From Reinekea forsetii (GTDB lineage: Bacteria; Pseudomonadota; Gammaproteobacteria; Pseudomonadales; Natronospirillaceae), in assembly GCF_018860385.1 (NCBI RefSeq), contig NZ_JAHKPH010000013.1, positions 62,001 through 126,000 on the forward strand: 64,000 nt of DNA, given 5' to 3'. Positions 1-10,152 of this stretch are shown here, piece by piece; positions within the stretch are counted from its first letter, which is position 1; every line of letters begins with the position of its first letter. The translations under genes were made by a program, and so were the position numbers. Below the pieces are notes generated by a model that worked only from the letters and a program-made list of their open reading frames with translations, searched no databases and was not told where the DNA came from.

Positions 1-3000
1 TTTTGAGGTTAAAGCGAGCGGCCATATTTGAGCGTGCCATGCCGCATCCATTTCAATGGCGGGGCGGCGCAAATCGCCTTGCAACGTTAAGTCAATGTTT
101 GCTTTTCCAGGACCCAGTTCTGTATCAGCCACCCAGTAATTGGTCTGTGGTATCTCGGCTTTCACCCTGATCTCGCCTTCATAGCCTTGCCCTTGTGCAG
201 AGACCTTTACTTCGCCTCCACCGTCTACATTCAAACTACCTTGCGACAGCGCCCAACGAGATTTTTGCCACGCTCCTTCAATACTAGCATTCCAGCGATG
301 CTCTTTTACTGTACTGTTCCATTTTCCTTTGCCACCTCCAGACAGTGTTAAGGAAGGCTCTTTCAATGTTCCTGACACGTCTAAACTGGTATCGATTACG
401 CCAGTTAAATCAGCGGGTATTTGTGGTAGTACACGCTTTAATTGCTGAAACGACAAATTCTCCACCGAGACCTCTCCGGTGAGTTGCTCAGCGATTAAGT
501 CAACATTCGCCACCAAACGAGCCTCTCCCCAGGTGGCATTTAACGTTTGATTTAATAATTCGTTTAACCGACCCTGCCCTTGCCATTGTATCTGGTAGTC
601 CGAGTCAAACCACTGTCCTTGACTTTTGAGTTGCCCATCTATGTGTACAACACCTTGTTCATGCTTAGCCTGCAATTGAGTGTCGAGTTGTCCATTCCAA
701 CTTTGAATACTCGATCTAACCGTTTCATTAAAAATAAACGGCGCAAAGAGTTCGGCCAATGGCTCAACTTGAGCCATGCTTGCATCGAGTGTTAATTGGT
801 ATTGGGCGTCGTTAAAATTATAATAGCCCGATAACACTGCTCGGTTAGTTCCCCAAGAACTGCTAAGCCCATCAATGATGACCTTCTCTGGTGTTAAAGA
901 AGATATTTTTACTTGGGTATCCAAGGGCTGGTTTTGGAAAGCACCTTCGAAACCAGCTTCTCCTTGTAAAAAGTATTCTTCTAATGAGCCATCAATGGCA
1001 AGTTCGGCTTTAAAATCGCCTGACAGCTCTCGAGGAACTTCAACGCTTCGACCTAAGACGTTTTTGTTGAACACTATAAAACTCGTCAATGGCCATTGCT
1101 CAATGTTTAGGTCACCGAGCAATCTTAGGTTATAGGCATCCAGTTCACCTTGATACGCAAATTGACTGTCATACCAGCGACCCTTTTCTATGTTTAACTG
1201 CCAGGAATTAAGAGACTTTGGCTCAACTTTTAATTGAACACTTAACGGCTGCCCATACCACTGCCCGCTTAGGTCAGAGGTGGTTTGAATGATTGGCTGG
1301 TTCCAAACATTCGTTAGGCGAGTGCGCCCTGTGAAATTTGCGGCTAATGAAGACAAGCTTTCAGGCCACTGAGATATCCACGGCTGTATCAAGGCTAAGT
1401 TTAGGTTTTCATGCTCAATATCAAGATCCCATTTAGGCTCAAACCAGTTAGCGGAACCTTTCCCTTGAATGTAAGAATCACCAATACGGAGATTGGCTCG
1501 CGAAAATGCAATGGATTGGTGATTGAATTGGCTAACGCTAAGTTGGGCGTTCATAGGCTCTTGTTCGTAGAGACCTTGTAAGCTGGCATTACCTTCTACA
1601 TTGAATGAGTTGCCTGAACTTTTCGCAGCGAATTTCCCAGACAGAACTGCGTGCCATTCTATCGGCAGCTGCACCGAAATAAGATCAAGTAACCGGCTGT
1701 CTACTTCGACAATGGTTAAGTCAGATTGCCATTGCTGAGAGAAAAAGTCATATTGGCCTTGGCCATTAAAATGCGCTAACTCACCAAATAATGCGTATTC
1801 ATCAACCACCAGCTGTTTTTGACTTACTCTCCCGCTTAGCGCTGCTTGATAACGCTTGCCCAAATAGGTGAGCTGAGTTTTACCTGAGTACTCAATTACA
1901 GGGTCAAATACCTTACCTGAAACGGTTCCATCTAAGTCGCCATTAAAGTCAATTGACGCGGGTATTTTTTCAAGCAACCGGTTAATAAAAGGACCGCGCT
2001 TAATATTTGTTTGGTACACAAGTGAAATTTTATCATCGCGCCAATCAACCTCACCTTGAAGCGCTATATTATTTTTACCCGCAGTCACATCCGCTTGCTC
2101 AATTCTGATCCCAGAGGAAGTGGCTTCACTCACCAACGTGCTCGCAACAGGTATGCCATACCAACTCCCCTGCATATCGATCTGGCCATTTACCCTGGGA
2201 GTTCGCCAACCGCCATACCATTGCAAATCCCCCGTCACCTCACCTTTCGATTGAGGCACACCAAAATATCGCATAAAGGGCGTTAAGCTCCATTGATCCA
2301 CTGCGATGTCCAATTCAGACTCTGACTGATTGATCCAACCATTTATGATGGCGGGCTGAGAATCTAAATGCATAACCAACTGTTCAAAATTAAACTGCTG
2401 TTGCTCAATAAAATAAACTAACCGGCCTTTTGCATTCAGTTGGTGTTGTTGCCAGGGCAGTGTTGAATCGCCAATATCGATGGTCAGCTGGTTGCTCGTT
2501 GAATAATCTGCGAGCAAGTCCCAGTTTGCCGTTAAATTTTGATCAAGACTCCAGTTAAGCCATTTTGCCCAACTGGAACCCGATTCAGCATCAATCGCGC
2601 CTTTGGCTCGAAATTGATCGACCCCTTCCGCATCCAGCTGCAAGGCTAGTTCATTCGAAGAATTGTGATCAGAAACCGATACAATCAACCTGGCAGGTAC
2701 AACCCCCCAATTGATATCAGCTTGCGCGTTAACCGATACTTTTATACTCGGATAGTTGGTTCGATTGATAGTGAGCTGGTTCACCAATACTTGCTCAAGC
2801 CTAAACGACGGAAGTTTTTGCCAGAGGTTTGCATAGGTTTGAATGTTGCTTTCTGAGCTGTCGGAAACCGTTTGGTTATTTGGCATTGTCACGTCTAATT
2901 TTTCAATAGACAACTCAGGCAACCACCAACGGTTATTAAAAGCAAAGCGCCAGTTCCATCGCAAAGACAGTTCTTGCACAGACACTTTTAAATCTGACGC

Positions 3001-3249
3001 ATAAGGAGCCCAGTTGGCCGACCTGACAAACCATTGCCCAGGCGATGAACTCTCAACGCCACCAATGCGGATGTCATCATTAGAATAAACACCATAAAAC
3101 TTGACCGCTTGATGCGCCAAACTGATTCGACCTGCTTCTGTTCCAACCAGTAAACCGACAGCTATCCCCACAATGATCAGAAGTAAAGCCATGACTCTTA
3201 ACGCCAGTATCCAACTGCGCTTTGCAATTTTGCGTACATGTATAGCCAT
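1..3249 (-). CDS. tamB: TamB, translocation and assembly module inner-membrane subunit (partial)
   Basis: About 1083 N-terminal residues are visible; the C-terminal part, including the DUF490 end that contacts TamA, lies beyond the left edge. The protein starts with a short basic cytoplasmic tail and one membrane anchor at about residues 12-33 (hydrophobic VMALLLIIVGIAVGLLVG), followed by a very long periplasmic stretch of repetitive beta-rich sequence with alternating hydrophobic residues. This is the pattern of AsmA/TamB-type lipid-bridge proteins. TamB works with TamA in insertion of outer-membrane proteins and is also implicated in phospholipid transfer across the periplasm. The ATG overlaps the last base of the tamA stop (TAATG at 3247-3251), so the two are translationally coupled. 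Assignment rests on architecture plus the tamA neighbour and is strong; the length of the complete protein cannot be judged here. Confidence 0.93.
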   Translation of the reverse strand, partial: MAIHVRKIAKRSWILALRVMALLLIIVGIAVGLLVGTEAGRISLAHQAVKFYGVYSNDDIRIGGVESSSPGQWFVRSANWAPYASDLKVSVQELSLRWNWRFAFNNRWWLPELSIEKLDVTMPNNQTVSDSSESNIQTYANLWQKLPSFRLEQVLVNQLTINRTNYPSIKVSVNAQADINWGVVPARLIVSVSDHNSSNELALQLDAEGVDQFRAKGAIDAESGSSWAKWLNWSLDQNLTANWDLLADYSTSNQLTIDIGDSTLPWQQHQLNAKGRLVYFIEQQQFNFEQLVMHLDSQPAIINGWINQSESELDIAVDQWSLTPFMRYFGVPQSKGEVTGDLQWYGGWRTPRVNGQIDMQGSWYGIPVASTLVSEATSSGIRIEQADVTAGKNNIALQGEVDWRDDKISLVYQTNIKRGPFINRLLEKIPASIDFNGDLDGTVSGKVFDPVIEYSGKTQLTYLGKRYQAALSGRVSQKQLVVDEYALFGELAHFNGQGQYDFFSQQWQSDLTIVEVDSRLLDLISVQLPIEWHAVLSGKFAAKSSGNSFNVEGNASLQGLYEQEPMNAQLSVSQFNHQSIAFSRANLRIGDSYIQGKGSANWFEPKWDLDIEHENLNLALIQPWISQWPESLSSLAANFTGRTRLTNVWNQPIIQTTSDLSGQWYGQPLSVQLKVEPKSLNSWQLNIEKGRWYDSQFAYQGELDAYNLRLLGDLNIEQWPLTSFIVFNKNVLGRSVEVPRELSGDFKAELAIDGSLEEYFLQGEAGFEGAFQNQPLDTQVKISSLTPEKVIIDGLSSSWGTNRAVLSGYYNFNDAQYQLTLDASMAQVEPLAELFAPFIFNETVRSSIQSWNGQLDTQLQAKHEQGVVHIDGQLKSQGQWFDSDYQIQWQGQGRLNELLNQTLNATWGEARLVANVDLIAEQLTGEVSVENLSFQQLKRVLPQIPADLTGVIDTSLDVSGTLKEPSLTLSGGGKGKWNSTVKEHRWNASIEGAWQKSRWALSQGSLNVDGGGEVKVSAQGQGYEGEIRVKAEIPQTNYWVADTELGPGKANIDLTLQGDLRRPAIEMDAAWHAQIWPLALTSK

Positions 3250-4988
3250 TAGAATGCCTGCCCTAGGCTGACATACACCAGAAAGGGTTCATCGCTGGCT
3301 CGCGGGTTTGCAGGAAAAGCCAGATCAAATCGTATCGGTGCGAATCGAGTTAGGTAACGTACACCCGCTCCGTAACTTTGGAAAAGGTTCTCGTTTAGAG
3401 GTGCATCAAACTCCGTCGATACTCGTGCTAGATCATAAAAAGCCACTAGCCCCCAGCTTTCTGTAAGCGTTAATCTCAGTTCATTATTAGAGGTAATGCG
3501 ATGCTTACCACCGTAGTCGGAATCTAGCGCTGTGATTGACTGGTATCGATAACCCCGTAATGAGGATCCGCCACCGGCAGTCAACCGCTCAGTAAAAGGC
3601 ACATCATTAAACGTTGTTTCGAGCACACCGCCCGTCCATAGAGCATCCCAGCGTAGCCGGTTCGCTAATACTAAACGGGGCGTCGCTGAAAAAAAGGTTT
3701 GCCCACCTAATCCTGTTTTAAGAAACGCTGCGTAATTGTCTGTTACTTCTAACACGGGTTCTAAGGAAACGTTCCAGCGCTTCCCCTTTTTGGGTGAGAA
3801 TGGGTTGGCGACATCATCGTAACGATAACTCGTCGGCAACCGAATTTGACGAAACAAGCGCTCATCTTCTGCTTGCTCAGTTAACACACTGTAGCCCACA
3901 CCGTATTCAAAGGTGTCGACTAAAGAAGCTTTGCGTTTAAGCGTCGCCGTGCTCGAATAACGAAGAGATTCAACTTCGTCTTCGAGTAAATGCTGAACTT
4001 CGTTTCGCCACGTAAATTTATTTCGGAAATCAAAAAAGCTTGGAATAGTGATCGTCGCGCCTACCGTTTGGCGAGCCGATTGAACCACAGCATCGGCCGT
4101 AAAGCCTTGACCTGCACCCATTATATTTCGGTGTTGCCAAAGACCTGTCACACCAAAGCCGTCGTCACTTCGATAACCAATCGAAGCCTTTAGCGTTCTC
4201 GGTTCTCTAGGCGATAGCTCATATTGCACCGCAACGCCGTTATCAACTTGCGTAACATTAGGTTTAACCTGGTTAAATAAGCCAGTATCAAACAAGGCTA
4301 TCACCGATTGATCGACCGTTTTCTGCTGAAAGCATTGCCCGCGACGAATACCTGAGGATCGTCTTAAAAACTCTACGTCGACTTGCTCAGAGCCGACAAA
4401 GCTTACTTGTGAAAATACCTCAGGCTCAGATACTTTCGTCGTAAACACCAGTGTGGCCGTGAAGTTCTCTTCTTTTAGAACCACCCGATGGCCAACGGTA
4501 ACATTGTAATAACAAAACGAACGTTTAATCAGTTTTTGCAGTGCGGCCTGTTGCTGCATTACACTGACGGCATCTAACTCATCTCCAACCTTTAGTATTT
4601 TCCATTGATCATTAAAGGGCTGAAAATTACCTCGTACGGCTATTTTTTGAATAACATAACGGCGACCTAATTCAATCGAGTAGGTTGGCTTTCGCGCATC
4701 TTTGGGTCGATATTCAGTTATGACAGCGTGGTAGTATCCGCGGCTATTTAACATTTGTTGCATGCGTTTTTTTTCAGCTGCAATAATGCGCGAATAGCCT
4801 AACTCTAAGCCCGTGCCTTTGAGTGTTTCTCGATAGCCATTAACGGTGGTTCGCAACTCGTTTTGTAACGCCCAGTTAAATGGAGAAACGCTGACATCCC
4901 ATATGGAGGCTTTAGGCACACTTTCGCCGACCGCTGTTTGGGCTAGCATGAGACTCAAAAAAATAATGATAAAAAATGGATGCTTCAT
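3249..4988 (-). CDS. tamA: TamA, outer-membrane autotransporter assembly factor
   Basis: A 579-residue BamA/Omp85-family protein. It has a signal peptide (cleavage near residues 20-22, after the hydrophobic IIIFLSLMLAQTAVG), three POTRA-like repeats to about residue 265, and a C-terminal beta barrel from about 270 to the end. The barrel carries the strand-rich 'GLTAGGGSSLRGYRY'-type L6 segment (here LTAGGGSSLRGYRY) with the conserved RGY motif that locks the Omp85 barrel. The chain ends in phenylalanine, the usual recognition signal for the BAM complex. Length and order match TamA (~577 residues in E. coli). It leads a two-gene operon with tamB, overlapping by one base. The 150-bp gap to the divergent gene at 5140 should hold its promoter. 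TamA sits in the outer membrane. Confidence 0.95.
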   Translation of the reverse strand: MKHPFFIIIFLSLMLAQTAVGESVPKASIWDVSVSPFNWALQNELRTTVNGYRETLKGTGLELGYSRIIAAEKKRMQQMLNSRGYYHAVITEYRPKDARKPTYSIELGRRYVIQKIAVRGNFQPFNDQWKILKVGDELDAVSVMQQQAALQKLIKRSFCYYNVTVGHRVVLKEENFTATLVFTTKVSEPEVFSQVSFVGSEQVDVEFLRRSSGIRRGQCFQQKTVDQSVIALFDTGLFNQVKPNVTQVDNGVAVQYELSPREPRTLKASIGYRSDDGFGVTGLWQHRNIMGAGQGFTADAVVQSARQTVGATITIPSFFDFRNKFTWRNEVQHLLEDEVESLRYSSTATLKRKASLVDTFEYGVGYSVLTEQAEDERLFRQIRLPTSYRYDDVANPFSPKKGKRWNVSLEPVLEVTDNYAAFLKTGLGGQTFFSATPRLVLANRLRWDALWTGGVLETTFNDVPFTERLTAGGGSSLRGYRYQSITALDSDYGGKHRITSNNELRLTLTESWGLVAFYDLARVSTEFDAPLNENLFQSYGAGVRYLTRFAPIRFDLAFPANPRASDEPFLVYVSLGQAF

Positions 4989-5139
4989 AAACCCTAATTG
5001 TTAACATCAAGCGCTGAATGCAAACTGAACCAAACGCTTATACTCATTGTAAATGGCACTATGCCATTTGTTCATTTCACACTAAAGCACTGGAGCACTA
5101 GTATATGCCTGTTTTATAAGGAATTTACTGGATTATTTC

Positions 5140-5418
5140 ATGAAAAAAGATAAAAAGCGCATAGAAGACGAACAATGGAGCGAAGAGCAGCTCCAGGATT
5201 ACCTAAATTTTCAGCCGTTGGATGACACTGACGTGGATTTTCAATGCTTATATCGCGCTTACACCCGAATGAATGCCGACGTATTTGAGGTCTTTGTGGA
5301 TCGCTTTATCGAAGCAGGCCGAAATGTGAATGCTCAAAATAAGCAAGGGCAATCGCTGGCTGACATTATTGCTGATCATAAAAAAGGGGCGCCGTACCTA
5401 CAGGCTTTAACGCACTGA
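5140..5418 (+). CDS. PA4642-family small conserved protein
   Basis: A 92-residue soluble, charged protein with no signal peptide or membrane segment. It begins with a lysine-rich stretch (MKKDKKR), then EQWSEEQLQDYLNFQP, and ends with an ankyrin-like half repeat containing GRNVNAQNKQGQSLADII. From memory this pattern matches the PA4642 family of short proteins of Pseudomonas and relatives, whose function is unknown. The NVNAQNKQGQSLADII part resembles a single ankyrin-type helix-turn-helix, so a protein-contact role is possible but unproven. It is transcribed divergently from tamA and convergently with radA, with a shared hairpin terminator just downstream. A GGA-containing ribosome site (AAGGAATT) lies about 15 bases before the ATG, somewhat far. 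The family name is a recall, not a database hit. Confidence 0.75.
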   Translation: MKKDKKRIEDEQWSEEQLQDYLNFQPLDDTDVDFQCLYRAYTRMNADVFEVFVDRFIEAGRNVNAQNKQGQSLADIIADHKKGAPYLQALTH

Positions 5419-5431
5419 TCGAATCAGGCTT

Positions 5432-5456
5432 CCGCCAACCTTAGATAGGCTGGCGG
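5432..5456. terminator. bidirectional hairpin between the PA4642-like gene and radA
   Basis: A ten-pair stem, CCGCCAACCT against AGGCTGGCGG, with one A-C mismatch and a five-base loop, sits between two converging stops at 5418 and 5463. The flanks are only weakly T-rich, so termination efficiency is uncertain. The position between convergent genes is the main support. Confidence 0.55.
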
Positions 5457-5462
5457 GCTTAT

Positions 5463-6848
5463 TCAGGCATCTCTTAAAAGTTGTAAGGCTTCATCAAGCG
5501 TCTTAACGCCAATCACTTCAATATTTTCGATGGCTTTTTTCGGCTTATTCCCAATTGGAACGATTGCTCGATTAAATCCGTGTTTCGCGGCCTCAACGAT
5601 ACGCTCTTGACCATTTGGAACCGGCCGCACTTCTCCATTTAATCCTAACTCACCGAAAACGACCCAATCATTAGGCAATGGCCGATCTTTCAAACTGGAA
5701 AGAATTGATAAGATACTGGCTAAATCGGCGGCCGTTTCATTCACTCGAACTCCCCCGACCACATTGATAAAAACGTCTTGGTCGCCCGTAAAGACTCCAC
5801 CATGACGATTTAAAATCGCCAACATCATGTTCAACCTATTTGCGTCTAAACCCACGGCAACTCGGCGCGGGTGCCCCATACTGGTACCATCGACTAGCGC
5901 TTGAAACTCAATCAGCATGGGTCTTGTGCCTTCCCAAACTACGGTTACAATGCTGCCACTCGAGGCTTCATCACTTCGATTCAAAAAAATCGAGCTGGGG
6001 TTCTTCACCTCTTTCAGCCCGACATCGAGCATGGCAAATACGCCCAACTCGTTTACTGCGCCAAAACGGTTTTTTATGGCTCTCAATGTGCGAAAGCGTG
6101 AATCGCCAGAGCTTTCAAGCATCACCGACGCATCAATCATATGCTCCAATACCTTCGGACCCGCTAAAGAACCATCTTTAGTCACATGCCCGACCAAAAT
6201 TAATATGGTTCCTGTTTGCTTCGCAAAACGAGTAAGCCAGGCCGCAGATTCACGCACTTGAGACACACTTCCTGGTGCCGATTCAACGCCAGGGGCATGC
6301 ATTACCTGGATGGAATCAATGACTAATATCTTAGGTCCGATAGATTTGGCGGTTTCGGTTATATTTTCGACGTTAGTTTCTGACAGAATTTTTATGTCAT
6401 CGCGCGGTAAATTAAGCCGCTGCGCACGTAAGGCGATTTGCTGGGCCGACTCTTCGCCAGTGACATACAACACTGGCAACTGCTTCGCTAAGTGACACAG
6501 AGTTTGCAACAACAACGTACTTTTACCCGCGCCTGGGTGCCCACCAATGAGAACCGCACTGCCATTTACCAAGCCACCGCCTAAAACGCGATCAAACTCC
6601 CCAAAACCGGTTACAATGCGCGATTGCTCATCTAAGCTCACTTCAGACAAGGTCTGAATGTTTGATTTGGCCCCCGCATAGCCTTGGAAACGCTCATCTT
6701 GATTGAAATTAGGACGGCCGGCAGGTGTTTTAGACTCGCGAAATTCTTTTAGCGTGTTCCATGCCTTACATTCGCCACATTGACCTTGCCATTTACTGGA
6801 ATCGGCCCCGCATTCTGTACATACAAATTGAGTTTTTACTTTTGCCAC
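5463..6848 (-). CDS. radA: RadA (Sms), DNA repair/branch-migration ATPase
   Basis: A 461-residue cytoplasmic protein with the full RadA layout. There is a four-cysteine zinc finger (Cys10, 13, 24, 27, in CTEC...CGEC), a RecA-like ATPase core with Walker A GGHPGAGKST at 102-111, the RadA-specific KNRFG motif (IKNRFGAVNE), and a C-terminal Lon-protease-like domain that lacks the protease dyad function. RadA drives branch migration of recombination intermediates and helps RecA-dependent repair. Length is normal for the family (~460). The gene is monocistronic here; its upstream gap faces the dGTPase gene, and its 3' end shares a hairpin with the converging small gene. Identification is near certain. 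Confidence 0.97.
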   Translation of the reverse strand: MAKVKTQFVCTECGADSSKWQGQCGECKAWNTLKEFRESKTPAGRPNFNQDERFQGYAGAKSNIQTLSEVSLDEQSRIVTGFGEFDRVLGGGLVNGSAVLIGGHPGAGKSTLLLQTLCHLAKQLPVLYVTGEESAQQIALRAQRLNLPRDDIKILSETNVENITETAKSIGPKILVIDSIQVMHAPGVESAPGSVSQVRESAAWLTRFAKQTGTILILVGHVTKDGSLAGPKVLEHMIDASVMLESSGDSRFRTLRAIKNRFGAVNELGVFAMLDVGLKEVKNPSSIFLNRSDEASSGSIVTVVWEGTRPMLIEFQALVDGTSMGHPRRVAVGLDANRLNMMLAILNRHGGVFTGDQDVFINVVGGVRVNETAADLASILSILSSLKDRPLPNDWVVFGELGLNGEVRPVPNGQERIVEAAKHGFNRAIVPIGNKPKKAIENIEVIGVKTLDEALQLLRDA

Positions 6849-7041
6849 GTTAGCTTCATTGACCTGTCATGTTTTCAGGCATTTATACTGGTTATTCATA
6901 CAGAAAACAAGTTAACTACAACCGTTTGAATCTGCAAAGCTCGTGAGTTAGCTAAAATAACCGCCCACCAGCCACATTAGATTTTACCTAGTGCCTTTAA
7001 CCTTTTATGATCTAACACCTCTCGATAAATGGGTATATACG

Positions 7042-8364
7042 ATGACTAAAATGGAATGGCACAAACTACTTACAACTGAACGCCATGGGCATAAAGCATT
7101 GTCGAAAGATGAGTTTGGTCGCAGCCACTTCCATAAAGATCACGATCGCATTGTATTTTCAGGTGCCTTTCGCAAGCTGGGCGGCAAAACCCAGGTGCAC
7201 CCTTTGGCAAAATATGACCATATTCATAACCGTTTAATCCACTCTATGGAAGTTGGCAGTGTAGGCCGCAGTTTAGGCATTCGGGTGGCCGAGGAAATAA
7301 AGAACGATCTGCCCGAATGGATTGCGCCAGATGATCTTGGCATAATAGTTCAGGCCGCTTGCTTAGCGCATGACATCGGCAACCCACCCTTTGGCCATGC
7401 AGGCGAATACGCCATTCAAGATTGGTTTAAAAGGCCTGACAACAGCGCCTATTTATCGGGCCTAACCGATCTGCAAAAGCTCGATTTACAGCAATTCGAA
7501 GGCAACGCCCAAGGCTTTAGAATTTTAAGTCAGGTGGAATATCATTTAAACAATGGCGGGCTAAGGCTCACTTACCCAACCTTGGGCGCTTCGTTAAAGT
7601 ACCCTTGGCCTGCCAGCGAGTCGGGCAAAAAAGGCAAGTTCAGTTGTTTTCAAAGCGAACATCGCATTCTGCAAGAATTAGCCAATAAATTAGGATTGGT
7701 CGCGTTAGAAGGAAATATATTCGCTCGACATCCGTTAAGTTATTTAATGGAGGCTTCCGATGATATTTGCTACGCATTAATAGATTTAGAAGACGCCGTT
7801 GAATTGCAAATTATCGAATTTGGCGAAGTACGCGATATTTTCCAAGCGATCCAAGGTACTCAATCGCTTAATTTTGAAGACAGCCTCAACGTATCTTCAG
7901 GACGCCAATTATCCGCACTAAGAAGCGCTACGATTGGCTGCATTGTGGATGCGGTCGTGGAAACCTTTGTTAAACATATGGATGAAATCTTAAATGGTAC
8001 TTTTAAAGGCGATTTAATTTCAGCTTGCCCCGACACTATTAGAGAGGGCATCAAAAGAGCGAAGAACTTAGCCATCAATAAAGTGTTTATGGATGTTCAA
8101 AAAACTGAAACCGAAATTGGTGCCTACGCGGTGTTATCAACCTTGCTAGAAACTTATATTGGGGCAGGGTTTGAGTTCCATCAAAAACGAGACCGCTCGG
8201 CTTTAACTTACCGAACTAAGCGCGTCTTTGATTTAATGGGGGGGGAAGCCCCAACAGATAACATGAGCCAATACGAAATTTATCAGCGCATGGTCGATAC
8301 CATCGCAGGGATGACGGATAATTACGCGAGCTACTTAGCTCGGCAAATATCTGCACCGAGCTGA
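7042..8364 (+). CDS. dgt: deoxyguanosinetriphosphate triphosphohydrolase-like HD hydrolase
   Basis: An HD-domain nucleotide phosphohydrolase expected to cleave dNTP (classically dGTP) to the nucleoside and triphosphate. The motifs are in order: RNHR-type entry (IHNRLIHSMEV, metal His near residue 67), the HD pair in CLAHDIGNPPFGHAGE (about 110-111), then the distal ASDDICYALIDLEDA segment whose Asp completes the metal site. I place the start at the ATG at 7042 (440 residues), because the upstream in-frame GTG at 6991 adds 17 residues that look non-homologous and neither site has a strong ribosome site; an ATG at 7051 is also possible. It diverges from radA and converges on the chemoreceptor gene. 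It may be the dGTPase-like class rather than a strict dGTPase; substrate cannot be told from sequence. Confidence 0.9.
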   Translation: MTKMEWHKLLTTERHGHKALSKDEFGRSHFHKDHDRIVFSGAFRKLGGKTQVHPLAKYDHIHNRLIHSMEVGSVGRSLGIRVAEEIKNDLPEWIAPDDLGIIVQAACLAHDIGNPPFGHAGEYAIQDWFKRPDNSAYLSGLTDLQKLDLQQFEGNAQGFRILSQVEYHLNNGGLRLTYPTLGASLKYPWPASESGKKGKFSCFQSEHRILQELANKLGLVALEGNIFARHPLSYLMEASDDICYALIDLEDAVELQIIEFGEVRDIFQAIQGTQSLNFEDSLNVSSGRQLSALRSATIGCIVDAVVETFVKHMDEILNGTFKGDLISACPDTIREGIKRAKNLAINKVFMDVQKTETEIGAYAVLSTLLETYIGAGFEFHQKRDRSALTYRTKRVFDLMGGEAPTDNMSQYEIYQRMVDTIAGMTDNYASYLARQISAPS

Positions 8365-8387
8365 GCGGGCTTGCAAAGCGTTTAACT

Positions 8388-9830
8388 CTAGTTAGACAAC
8401 TGTGACAGCTCTTGAGCGATTGATTGCAACTCTTGAACTTGCTCAGACAACAAGGATTGACTCGAGGCCAGCTCGGTCGCAAAGCGAGATTGGTCGTCAC
8501 TGATTTCAACCAAATCGTGAGCCGCTCTTGCCATGCTCAGCACTTCTCCGTTTTGCAAAGTAACCTGCTCTGAAAGACCTTGAATGGCATCATCTATCGC
8601 GCCGATTTGTTCGCTGACTAATTTTAATTTATCACGAGCGTTGGCCGACGTACTCACGCCTCTGTCTACACCGGCAGAACTCTTTTTAAGCAATTCTTGG
8701 ATTTCGTCGGCTGACATATTTGAGCGATGGGACAAGCTTCGAACTTCATCTGCTACAACCGCAAACCCGCGCCCAGCCTCTCCCGCTCTTGCGGCCTCAA
8801 TTGCGGCATTGAGTGCGAGCAAATTGGTTTGAGCCGCTATATCATTAATCATTCGCGTTGCGGCATCAATAGCATCGTTATTTTTCTTAATCTCTTCAAT
8901 GGCAGTAACGACGTCGTGCGTGGTTTGCCCGCTTTCTTCCGTCAGCTGCTTAACCGAGGAAGAATCTTTACGAATGGTATTCACTAATGCTTGCTCAGTG
9001 TCGAGAGAGCCCGTCATTTGGCTCATGCCTTCACTGATGTGAGCCGATGAATTTGCTAACAGGTGCGCCTTTTCTTCGATCATTTTCGATTGCTCTGAAA
9101 CCGCTTGCTGTAGCTTTTTTAAATTTGAGGCACCTGCGGTTAGCTGCCGAACACTTTGTGCCGTGCGCTCTAAAATATTACTCATTGACTGCGCATTAGC
9201 CTCCAGTGCATGGCTGGCATCTTCAATTTCACGTTGAGCCTCTTTCGCGGCTTGAATCGATTGCGTCCGTAAAAACAAGTTATAGCCTTGCGCCACCCAA
9301 GCAATGATAATAGGCAATAAATAGCCACTGATAATCTCAGTACGCATGGCTTTTTCTTCCATTGTCACGGCGTGTAAATCAATGCCATTAAGCGCTGCGT
9401 ATTGCAGATAGCATAAAAATAGAAAATTCAGGCTCGACCAACCGAAGCTGTTTTTTGAGTTTCCGACTAAGTAAATAACAACCATTATGGTCACAAGCCA
9501 CAATATGTGCGGCGAGCTAAGGCCACCGGTAGAGTAAATAAGATTAAACACATGAATACTGACGCCGCCTACCAAGGCATGAATCGCGAATTGAGCGTTA
9601 ATTCGCATCTTCACCATCACACTGGCCACTAACGCCCCAATTAAGGTTGCAATAGACGTCACAACCAAGCCAGACACTCCAATTTTGCCCCATTTTAAAA
9701 AGCTGTATAGGCCAATTATCCAACCACAAAAGCAATAAAATAAAAGCAATGTATTCACAATATGGCCGTCTTCGCTATTACGCTGCTCAACGGGTGTGAA
9801 AAATCGGATATACAATTTAACTGGATTCAT
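8388..9830 (-). CDS. methyl-accepting chemotaxis protein with membrane-embedded sensor
   Basis: A 480-residue chemoreceptor. The first ~205 residues form about six closely spaced membrane helices with almost no periplasmic domain, so the signal is probably sensed in or at the membrane. The rest is a long coiled-coil signalling domain with the conserved hairpin tip, seen as NDIAAQTNLLALNAAIEAAR followed by AGEAGRGFAVVADEVR. No HAMP domain is evident. It would feed a CheA/CheW complex encoded elsewhere. It lacks a C-terminal CheR-docking pentapeptide (it ends QELSQLSN). Transcribed alone; the 320-bp region upstream separates it from the divergent exported-protein gene. Confident on family, ignorant on ligand. 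Confidence 0.95.
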   Translation of the reverse strand: MNPVKLYIRFFTPVEQRNSEDGHIVNTLLLFYCFCGWIIGLYSFLKWGKIGVSGLVVTSIATLIGALVASVMVKMRINAQFAIHALVGGVSIHVFNLIYSTGGLSSPHILWLVTIMVVIYLVGNSKNSFGWSSLNFLFLCYLQYAALNGIDLHAVTMEEKAMRTEIISGYLLPIIIAWVAQGYNLFLRTQSIQAAKEAQREIEDASHALEANAQSMSNILERTAQSVRQLTAGASNLKKLQQAVSEQSKMIEEKAHLLANSSAHISEGMSQMTGSLDTEQALVNTIRKDSSSVKQLTEESGQTTHDVVTAIEEIKKNNDAIDAATRMINDIAAQTNLLALNAAIEAARAGEAGRGFAVVADEVRSLSHRSNMSADEIQELLKKSSAGVDRGVSTSANARDKLKLVSEQIGAIDDAIQGLSEQVTLQNGEVLSMARAAHDLVEISDDQSRFATELASSQSLLSEQVQELQSIAQELSQLSN

Positions 9831-10152
9831 GTTGCGAAAGCCTTTTTCGGGTGGGCGCTATGACTGTATCGTTCGCGCGCCAAAACTCTTGAGTCATTAG
9901 TTTATTAGTAGCCAAAAAATGATGGCTTTTTCGGAGTATAGACCAATTTTTAAAAACTCCAGCGGGTGCTTATTTACCACTAAAAGCGACCTACCTCACA
10001 ATCATAGGCATCAATGTTAGATCAACCTTAGAAAGAATCGATAATCTTTGCTTATAATTAGCCATTATTGGGAAGATAGGACTTTCGGCACTCAGCTTAG
10101 GTTCAGGTTTCTTTGATAATCTAGTGACATTACGCTTTTCTAGGACGAAATT
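9831..10152. other. intergenic region between divergent genes
   Basis: About 320 bp without a coding sequence I can support. It must hold the promoters of the chemoreceptor gene (leftward) and the exported-protein gene (rightward). I see a loose GGAGT...ACTCC inverted repeat around 9934-9961 and an AGGA ribosome site before the ATG at 10153. No named operator or RNA is recognised. Confidence 0.5.

Noticed and set aside
5840-6261. Overlapping open frames on the plus strand across radA
   Set aside because: They are antisense to a well-supported gene and show no ribosome site or recognisable protein.
8365-8387. Terminator between the dGTPase and chemoreceptor genes
   Set aside because: The 23-bp gap has no usable inverted repeat.
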